Made by a program: the position numbers and the translations under genes. The notes under the pieces were generated by a model. That model saw only the letters and a list, made by a program, of their open reading frames with translations. It was not told the DNA's origin and made no database searches. Source: Puniceicoccales bacterium (GTDB taxonomy: Bacteria; Verrucomicrobiota; Verrucomicrobiia; Opitutales; JAIRLM01). Taken from it: a stretch of 64,000 bases of DNA. This document shows, piece by piece, positions 58,196 through 64,000 of this stretch; the first letter of the stretch is position 1, and each line of letters starts with the position of its first letter. The DNA lies in the NCBI GenBank assembly GCA_031275345.1, contig JAISOW010000006.1:1-64000 (forward strand), read 5' to 3'.

Positions 58196-59314
58196 ATGCG
58201 CATCGCCGCCCTTCGGGAGTGGAACGGAAGGGAGTGCCGCTGTGCCATTGTGCCGGAAACGGCCAGCCGGCTGTGCGGCGCCGGTTGGACGCCATTGCTA
58301 CAAAAAAATTTGGGCACGGTGGCCCAGTTTCCCGACGCTTCCTACGGCGACGGGGTGGAATGGGAGGAGGATGGACGAAAAATTTTGCCGGTGGCGGACG
58401 TGCTATTCATTCTGCGGCCACCAACTGCGCAGGAGGTGGAACTTCTGCGGCCGGGCGGAACGGTTGTGGGATTTTTACGGCCATTTTCCTGCGATGACCT
58501 GATGCAACGCCTGGCGGACCGCGGGGTGCATGCCATTGCGCTGGAACTCCTGCCCAGGACAACGCTGGCCCAGTCCATGGATGTGCTGAGCTCCCAGGCT
58601 GGCCTGGCAGGCTATGCGGCGGTGATTCGGGCTGCTGCCACGTTGCCCAAACTTTTTCCCATGCTGGTGACACCGGCCGGCACGGTTCGCCCGGTCCGCG
58701 TCTTCGTCATCGGTGCCGGCGTTGCCGGACTGCAGGCAATTGCAACGGCGCGCCGCCTTGGGGCAATGGTGGAGGCATTTGATACCCGGCCGGCTGCGGC
58801 GGAACAGGTCCGCTCACTGGGGGCAAAATTTCTCACAATTGACCTCGGCCAGACCGGTTCCACGGCCCAGGGATATGCGGTGGAACTGGACGACGAACGG
58901 CGGGAACGGCAAAGGCAGGCCATGGTGCAGTCTTGTGCCCGGGCGGACGTGGTGATTGCAACGGCAAAGGTTTTTGGAAAAAAGGCGCCCATTCTCGTGA
59001 CACGGGAAATGCTGGCCGCGATGAGCCCAGGGAGCGTGGCCATTGACCTGGCAATCGATGCGGGCGGCAATGTCGAAGGCCTGGCCGAAGGTGGTGACCG
59101 TGTGACGGCCGAAGGGGTGCGGCTCATCGGCCTAGGTGCAGGCGAAAATGATTTTCCCACGACGGCATCGCAGCTGTTGGCAAATAATTTGGCGCAGCTA
59201 ATCTTTCACCTGGGAGGTCGGGAAGGAGCGATCCGCTGGAATTTGGCCGATGGCATCCTGTCAGCCTGTGCCGTGGCAGAGCCGGGCCGAGTTCTGTGGC
59301 CAAGGAAAACGTAG
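58196..59314 (+). CDS. pntAA: NAD(P) transhydrogenase subunit alpha, domain I
   Basis: NAD(H)-binding dI of the proton-pumping transhydrogenase. 372 residues; related to alanine dehydrogenase. Motifs: LREWNGRECRCAIVPETASR, SSQAGLAGYAAVIRAAATLP, Rossmann VFVIGAGVAGLQAIATARRL, GAMVEAFDTRPAAAEQVRSL, and SPGSVAIDLAIDAGGNVE. Three-subunit organisation, with the membrane part in the next gene. It makes NADPH from NADH using proton-motive force. Confidence 0.93.
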   Translation: MRIAALREWNGRECRCAIVPETASRLCGAGWTPLLQKNLGTVAQFPDASYGDGVEWEEDGRKILPVADVLFILRPPTAQEVELLRPGGTVVGFLRPFSCDDLMQRLADRGVHAIALELLPRTTLAQSMDVLSSQAGLAGYAAVIRAAATLPKLFPMLVTPAGTVRPVRVFVIGAGVAGLQAIATARRLGAMVEAFDTRPAAAEQVRSLGAKFLTIDLGQTGSTAQGYAVELDDERRERQRQAMVQSCARADVVIATAKVFGKKAPILVTREMLAAMSPGSVAIDLAIDAGGNVEGLAEGGDRVTAEGVRLIGLGAGENDFPTTASQLLANNLAQLIFHLGGREGAIRWNLADGILSACAVAEPGRVLWPRKT

Positions 59315-59329
59315 GGAGGTTGGACGGTT

Positions 59330-59608
59330 ATGGATGGGGGAACGCTGGCTCTGATCGTGGCCATGACAAGTTTGTTGGGATTTGAGCTGCTGCGCCGTGT
59401 TCCATCCCAGCTGCACACGCCGCTCATGTCCGGATCCAATGCCATCTCGGGCGTGGTGGTGCTTGGGGCAGTCGCCGCCGTTGGCGAAGGGTCGGCACCG
59501 GGGCTGGCACAGCTGGCCGTGGCGTTGGCGACCGTGAACGTGGTGGGCGGCTATCTGGTTACGGACCGCATGCTCCGCCTTTTTGGAACCGGCAAGGGAA
59601 AGAGGTGA
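59330..59608 (+). CDS. pntAB: NAD(P) transhydrogenase subunit alpha, membrane part
   Basis: 92 residues with three to four hydrophobic helices (LALIVAMTSLLGFELLRRVP; ISGVVVLGAVAAVGEGSAPG; LAVALATVNVVGGYLVTDRM). The conserved HTPLMSGSNAISGVVVLGA segment identifies it. It fits between pntAA and pntB in the usual order, with 15 and 3 bases of spacing. Confidence 0.92.
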   Translation: MDGGTLALIVAMTSLLGFELLRRVPSQLHTPLMSGSNAISGVVVLGAVAAVGEGSAPGLAQLAVALATVNVVGGYLVTDRMLRLFGTGKGKR

Positions 59609-59611
59609 GCC

Positions 59612-60988
59612 ATGGGCTGGATCCATGTCATCTGCATTTTGGGATTTTTTTTCGGGCTCAAGTTGCTCAGCTCCGTTGGGACGGCCAGGTTGGGCAACGC
59701 AATTTCTGCCGGATCCATGCTGCTGGCAATTGCCGCCACCCTGGCGGAAAGCGGTGCGGTGGCATCGTGGCCATTTTTGGCGGTCGGAACGGTTATTGGG
59801 GCAATTGGTGCAATTTTTTTGAGGATCACCGCTGCGCCCCAATTTGTTGCCCTGCTCAACGGACTGGGCGGCCTGGCCAGCATGATTGTCGCCGCCGTCA
59901 CGCTGGTCCACATTGAAACCGTTGGCTGGCAATTTTACCAATCAGCCCATGGCATCGCCGGGACGGCGGCGGTCCACTGCCTCATCTCCCTTTCAACGGC
60001 CCTGGCCATTGTCGTGGGTGGCATCACATTCTCAGGCAGCGCCATCGCCTGTGGCAAGCTGTCCGGATGGGTCCCATCCAGACCATTGGCTGTCCGCATT
60101 TCCCGCCGCGGCAGTGGGCCACTGCTCCTGGCCATCGCCGGCATTTGCTGCGTCCTGGAGCCGCGGACCGCTCCGTGGCTGGTCTGTCTTTCCCTGGCGC
60201 TGGGCCTCACCCTTGTCCTGCCCATCGGCGGCCGGGACATGCCGGTCGTGATTTCCCTGCTCAACAGCCTTTCCGGTGTGGCCGCCGCCATGGCCGGCTA
60301 CCTTCTGGCCAATGTGCCAATCATCGCAACGGGCTGTCTGGTTGGAGCCAGCGGGACACTGCTCACATTTTCCATGTGCCGTGCCATGAACCGCAGCCTG
60401 ACCAGCGTGCTCTTTGGTGCTGCGGCGGACCGGGCTGGGTCGGCATGCGCCGGTGGCGAGGTCAAGGCAATTTCATCCGCCGACGGCCGCTGGATCTTGG
60501 AAGCTGCCAGGCGCGTGTGCATCGTGCCCGGCTATGGCATGGCCCTTGCCCAGGCACAGCATGCGGCAAAAAATCTTGCCGATGCCCTACGCAGCGTCGG
60601 TGCGGACGTATTTTTTGTCCTCCATCCGGTGGCCGGACGCATGCCCGGCCACATGAGCGTCCTGCTGGCCGAGGCGGACGTGCCCTACGAATTGCTAGTA
60701 GAATTGGACGATGCCAATCGGCAGATGGATCAGGTGGATGTGGCCCTGGTCATCGGTGCCAATGACACGGTCAATCCGGCCGCCGCGGAGGACAGTACCT
60801 CACCTCTCTACGGCATGCCGGTGGTGGAGGTCTGGCGTGCCGGAACCGTCCTTGTCCTGAAACGGGGTGGCGGCAGCGGCTTTTCCGGCCTGGATAATCC
60901 GCTTTTTTTTCGCGGCAACGCGCGCATGCTCCTTGGCGATGCCAAAAAAACGCTCCAGGACCTGCTGGCAGCGTTGGCCGAGGTATGA
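59612..60988 (+). CDS. pntB: NAD(P) transhydrogenase subunit beta
   Basis: 458 residues. The N-terminal half has 8-9 membrane helices (domain II: LLNGLGGLASMIVAAVTLVH; GTVIGAIGAIFLRITAAPQF; MPVVISLLNSLSGVAAAMAG). The C-terminal domain III binds NADP(H): VCIVPGYGMALAQAQHAAKN, HPVAGRMPGHMSVLLAEADV, ALVIGANDTVNPAAAEDSTS and MPVVEVWRAGTVLVLKRG. ATG 59612 follows the pntAB stop by 3 bases. Complete and of normal length. Confidence 0.95.
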   Translation: MGWIHVICILGFFFGLKLLSSVGTARLGNAISAGSMLLAIAATLAESGAVASWPFLAVGTVIGAIGAIFLRITAAPQFVALLNGLGGLASMIVAAVTLVHIETVGWQFYQSAHGIAGTAAVHCLISLSTALAIVVGGITFSGSAIACGKLSGWVPSRPLAVRISRRGSGPLLLAIAGICCVLEPRTAPWLVCLSLALGLTLVLPIGGRDMPVVISLLNSLSGVAAAMAGYLLANVPIIATGCLVGASGTLLTFSMCRAMNRSLTSVLFGAAADRAGSACAGGEVKAISSADGRWILEAARRVCIVPGYGMALAQAQHAAKNLADALRSVGADVFFVLHPVAGRMPGHMSVLLAEADVPYELLVELDDANRQMDQVDVALVIGANDTVNPAAAEDSTSPLYGMPVVEVWRAGTVLVLKRGGGSGFSGLDNPLFFRGNARMLLGDAKKTLQDLLAALAEV

Positions 60989-61067
60989 GCAAATGCCGGG
61001 GAAAATTTAAAGCAGCTGGCCAAAAGGCTCGCTTGCCATTTTTTGCCGTTTTGTCTGTTGTGGCCGC

Positions 61068-62384
61068 ATGGTGAAACAGCGGACAATTTTACGGGAAGTT
61101 GCCGTGCGCGGCCGTGCGGTGCATACGGGCCAAGAGGTGCTGCTGCGCCTAAGGCCGGCAGAGGAAGGAGCTGGAATTTGCTTTCACCGGGTGGACCTGC
61201 CGGGCAAGCCGGAGCTGCGCCCTGACATTGGAAATGTGGGCGACCTAGTCCGCTGCACAACGCTGGCGGCCGGCGATGTGCGCATACACACGGTGGAACA
61301 TTTGCTGGCAGCATTGCACGGCCTTGGGGTGGACAATGTGCACGTGGACATCGACGGCTGCGAACCTCCCATACTGGACGGCTCTGCCCGTGAATTTGCC
61401 AACCTGCTCCAGCAGGCAGAGATCGTGGAACAAGCTGCCGAGCGCAACTATTTTATTTTGCAGCGGCCGGTGTCCGTTGTGGAAGGCAACCGTTCCCTGC
61501 TGGCCGTCCCATACGATGGACTCAAAATCACCTGCACCTTTGCCGACGACCGAGGAAACTACGCCCAGCACCTTTCCATCGATATTTTTCCTGACACATT
61601 TCTAGGCCACATCGCTCCGGCCCGCACATTCACGTTTTACGAAGACATCGAACCACTGCTGAACCGGGGGAAGCTGCAGGGTGGCAGCCTGGAATCGGCC
61701 ATTGTCATCAAGGGGGACCAGCTGCTATCGAAGGAACCGCTGCGCTTTTCCGATGAATTTGTCCGCCATAAGATTTTGGATATTTTGGGCGACTTGACAT
61801 TGCTGGGCTTGCCGCTCAAGGCCCACGTGATCGCCATCCGCCCGGGCCATTCCTTGAACGCCAAGCTGGTCAGGGCAATCCGCCAATCGGAGGAACGGGC
61901 AGGGCAAAATCTTCCCTTAATTATGGCCAGTGAACGCACGGAATCTGTCCTAAATGTGCGACAAATCGCCAATTTACTCCCCCACCGCTACCCGTTTTTT
62001 CTCGTGGACAAGGTGCTGACCGTGGACGACGAACGGCTCGTGGCCATAAAAAATGTGACAATCAATGAGCCATTCTTTCAGGGCCATTTCCCGGGCCGGC
62101 CCATCCTACCTGGCGTGCTCCAGTTGGAGGCAATGGCCCAGGCCGCTGGCGTGCTCATGCTGCGCCAGGCGGAGGGCGCAGGCAAATTGGCATTTTTGAT
62201 GAGCTGTGACCGGGTAAAATTTCGCCGCGTGGTGGAGCCGGGCGACCAGCTGCGCATCGAGATTCAATTGCTAAAAAGCCGGGGAAGGCGCATTGCCGTG
62301 GCCGAAGGAGTGTGCAAGGTTGACGGACAGGTTGTTTCATCGGCGACGCTGATGTTTACCCTGGTGGACGATGCCATCGAATGA
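61068..62384 (+). CDS. lpxC-fabZ: Bifunctional UDP-3-O-acyl-GlcNAc deacetylase / 3-hydroxyacyl-ACP dehydratase (LpxC-FabZ)
   Basis: 438-residue fusion. Residues 1-285 are LpxC: GRAVHTGQEVLLRLRPA, zinc ligand in HTVEHLLAALHGLGVDN, PPILDGSAREFANLLQ, and RHKILDILGDLTLLG with the second His and the Asp. Residues 290-438 are FabZ: IANLLPHRYPFFLVDKVL, the catalytic EPFFQGHFPGRPILPGVLQL, LSCDRVKFRRVV-type MSCDRVKFRRVVEPGDQLRI, and ATLMFTLV. LpxC commits lipid A synthesis and FabZ makes unsaturated acyl-ACP from the same 3-hydroxyacyl pool. The fusion is known from Bacteroidota and some PVC bacteria. Confidence 0.95.
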   Translation: MVKQRTILREVAVRGRAVHTGQEVLLRLRPAEEGAGICFHRVDLPGKPELRPDIGNVGDLVRCTTLAAGDVRIHTVEHLLAALHGLGVDNVHVDIDGCEPPILDGSAREFANLLQQAEIVEQAAERNYFILQRPVSVVEGNRSLLAVPYDGLKITCTFADDRGNYAQHLSIDIFPDTFLGHIAPARTFTFYEDIEPLLNRGKLQGGSLESAIVIKGDQLLSKEPLRFSDEFVRHKILDILGDLTLLGLPLKAHVIAIRPGHSLNAKLVRAIRQSEERAGQNLPLIMASERTESVLNVRQIANLLPHRYPFFLVDKVLTVDDERLVAIKNVTINEPFFQGHFPGRPILPGVLQLEAMAQAAGVLMLRQAEGAGKLAFLMSCDRVKFRRVVEPGDQLRIEIQLLKSRGRRIAVAEGVCKVDGQVVSSATLMFTLVDDAIE

Positions 62385-62430
62385 CCAGCTTTCCCTTGCC
62401 ATCTCCCGGGTCCTGACTAGCAGGAATGCC

Positions 62431-64000
62431 ATGGATGTGTGCGTACTGCGGCGCAATCGGCAAATTGTTCCCTGGCGGCGGGAAAAAATCGCCATCGCCG
62501 TTGGCAAGGCATTTCTTGCAGCCGGCCGTTCGACGGAATTGGCGGCCGACATTGCGGAGCGGGTGGAAAAGAAAATTTTTACCCGCGGCCTCGCCACGGT
62601 TGACATTGAATCCATCCAGGATGCCGTGCAGGGAGAACTGCTGGCGATTGGGGAAAAGGCCATCGCCGAGTCCTATGCCAACTACCGCCATGGCCGCGCC
62701 GCCGAGCGGGAGCGGCAAAAGTTTTTAAAAAATTTACCCCAGCAGGCCATCACGTTTGTCCGCATGCCCGATGGCAACGTGCGCTGTTGGACGGATGACC
62801 TGTGGATGGAACGGCTGCGGGCAGCTGCCGATGGTCTTGCCCTGGGAGAGGACCTGCAGCGGACATTGCGCGAACTGCGCCGGGCAATTCCCGACGAAGT
62901 AACTTGGAAAGAATTGCGCCGCTTTTCCCTGGCCAATGTGCTGCACAGGGCCACGGTGGATCCAATTTTTTCCCACCTTGCCGCCCGCATGGATCTGCAA
63001 TTTCTCAGAGAAGACGTGCTGGGCCCATCGGATCCCGTCGCCGACGAAAAAACGCTACGTCGACAGCGGCGGCAGGCATTTCCCGCCCACATTCGCGAAG
63101 CAGTGGAACGGCATCTGTTGGATGAACGCATGGGCCACTTTTTTGATGATTTACCGGCGCTTGCCGATGCCCTGGACGGCACATTCGACATGGCACTGGA
63201 CTGGCCAGCCATGGAACTGCTGCGCGGCGAGCTGCTCCTCACTGGAAAGGACATGGCGCCACTGGAAACGCCGCAATTTTTTTGGATGCGGGTGGCGATG
63301 GGTATTTTGCTAAACTCCGACCGGTCGGTGGGGAATGTGGTGGAACTCTACGGCGCCCTGGCCAGGCGCAAATTCTGTCCCGCATCCACCACCCTGCTCC
63401 ACGCCGGAACGCCGCATCCGCAGCTTCTCCCCAGCTACGTCTATGAACTACAGGACTCAATGGAGGACATCATGGTGCGGGGCATTGCGGAAAACGCCTT
63501 CGCCGCCCGATGGGGTGCCGGTCTTGGCGGTTCCTGGACAGCGATCCGGGGAGAAGGTGCTGCCATCGGTGGCACGGGAGGAATTTCCTCCGGCGTACGT
63601 CCATTTTTGGAGCTGCACCGCCACCAACTGGCCCTTGCCCACCAAGGTCCCCACCGCCGCGCTGGAGCTGGCTGTGCCTATTTGGATATCTGGCATTGGG
63701 ACGTGCCAATGTTTCTACGCCTGTGGAAGGAGATGGCGGATGGCTGTGCCCCACTCCGTAGCCCAGAGCTGCAAACCTGCCTGTGGATTCCGGACGTTTT
63801 TATGGAACGGCTGGACAGGCCGGGATCTAGCTGGACATTTTTTCAACCAGGCGACGTTTTTGAACTACTTCCCCTTTCCGGGCTGACCTTTGCAGACCGC
63901 TACCGCGCCTATGAAGCGGCTGCCGCAGATGGTAGGATGGAGGCTAAAACCGTTTCTATCCAAGAATTTTGGCAGCAGTTGCTGGCCAATATTTTTGAGA
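62431..64000 (+). CDS. nrdA: Ribonucleoside-diphosphate reductase alpha chain (NrdA-like), 3'-truncated by the window
   Basis: 523 codons are visible without a stop. An N-terminal ATP-cone (LRRNRQIVPWRREKIAIAVG; ESIQDAVQGELLAIGEKAI; SYANYRHGRAAERERQ) is followed by a class Ia-like barrel: FFWMRVAMGILLNSDRS, ARRKFCPASTTLLHAGTPHP, ENAFAARWGAGLGGSWTAIR, GVRPFLELHRHQLALAHQGP, GCAYLDIWHWDVPMFL and WIPDVFMERLD. At the usual PQLSSC motif the sequence reads PQLLPS, so the radical-site Cys is Ser (codon 63433-63435, residue 335). GGxRKGA is also altered (GPHRRAGA). The second redox Cys and the NLCxE site lie past the window end. AGGA precedes ATG 62431. Confidence 0.82.
   Translation, partial: MDVCVLRRNRQIVPWRREKIAIAVGKAFLAAGRSTELAADIAERVEKKIFTRGLATVDIESIQDAVQGELLAIGEKAIAESYANYRHGRAAERERQKFLKNLPQQAITFVRMPDGNVRCWTDDLWMERLRAAADGLALGEDLQRTLRELRRAIPDEVTWKELRRFSLANVLHRATVDPIFSHLAARMDLQFLREDVLGPSDPVADEKTLRRQRRQAFPAHIREAVERHLLDERMGHFFDDLPALADALDGTFDMALDWPAMELLRGELLLTGKDMAPLETPQFFWMRVAMGILLNSDRSVGNVVELYGALARRKFCPASTTLLHAGTPHPQLLPSYVYELQDSMEDIMVRGIAENAFAARWGAGLGGSWTAIRGEGAAIGGTGGISSGVRPFLELHRHQLALAHQGPHRRAGAGCAYLDIWHWDVPMFLRLWKEMADGCAPLRSPELQTCLWIPDVFMERLDRPGSSWTFFQPGDVFELLPLSGLTFADRYRAYEAAAADGRMEAKTVSIQEFWQQLLANIFE

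Noticed and set aside
63304-63315. Another TTTTGCTAAACT-like promoter string
   Set aside because: It lies within the NrdA-like coding frame (ILLNS), showing that such strings can occur by chance.
1-64000. Insertion sequences, prophage genes, rRNA operon or attachment-site repeats
   Set aside because: No transposase, integrase, rRNA sequence or flanking direct repeat was recognised on either strand.

Overview
The window comes from a Gram-negative, LPS-bearing bacterium that carries a non-flagellar type III secretion system (T3SS), so it probably lives in contact with eukaryotic cells. Several features point to the PVC superphylum, most likely Verrucomicrobiota: a small basic protein of the Chlamydiae/Verrucomicrobia type (1075-1233), an LpxC-FabZ fusion (61068-62384), an accB-accC-Asp23-AmaP-like run in a diderm, and a T3SS whose genes lie in scattered islands. 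Genes are densely packed and many neighbours overlap by 4-30 bases. No rRNA, insertion sequence or CRISPR array is visible. This assignment is inference from gene content; no phylogeny was run.

Layout. 1-5605: end of an outer-membrane barrel gene, an rluA-type gene, small basic protein, fabG, holB, then atpA-atpG without the other ATP synthase genes. 5615-9821: T3SS island 1 (CesT-type chaperone, secretin sctC with a G11 tract in its signal peptide, a tyrosine phosphatase, a small hypothetical). 9976-19413: housekeeping (gatB, a DUF2779-type nuclease, SurA-like protein, infA, tadA, an RNase III lacking most catalytic acids, folE-folP-folBK, kdsA). 19487-24091: T3SS island 2 (sctO, sctP, a split sctQ with an acidic repeat linker, sctR).

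33109 down to 23795 is one minus-strand array: OTU-domain protein, dnaX, dapB, then an unusual group of P-loop kinase, radical SAM protein, Gfo/Idh/MocA oxidoreductase, NUDIX hydrolase and a secreted protein resembling the non-IQ part of plant calmodulin-binding IQM proteins. 33268-36305 is rpmF-plsX-fabH-lpxA, followed by a major barrel protein with a clear terminator. 41382 down to 37562 is accB-accC-Asp23-AmaP-like-pfkB. 41471-43779 is metG-nrdR-HIT. 44115-49523 holds a glycosyltransferase, an orphan protein built of two divergent repeats, and a lone HD-helicase Cas3. 49630-54706 holds a lone GspE-GspF pair, tRNA-Leu, a hypothetical protein, an Inc-like LRR protein and tRNA-Arg. 54750-64000 holds a MATE pump, rluD, an M29 aminopeptidase, the pntAA-pntAB-pntB transhydrogenase, lpxC-fabZ and the start of an NrdA-like gene in which the first radical-site cysteine is a serine.

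Taken together, lipid A and Kdo synthesis, fatty acid synthesis and folate synthesis sit beside T3SS structural genes and at least four proteins with eukaryote-like folds (tyrosine phosphatase, OTU protease fold, IQM-like domain, LRR with a bilobed hydrophobic segment). Those four are the best effector candidates. The kinase/radical SAM/oxidoreductase/NUDIX group is the best candidate for an undescribed pathway.
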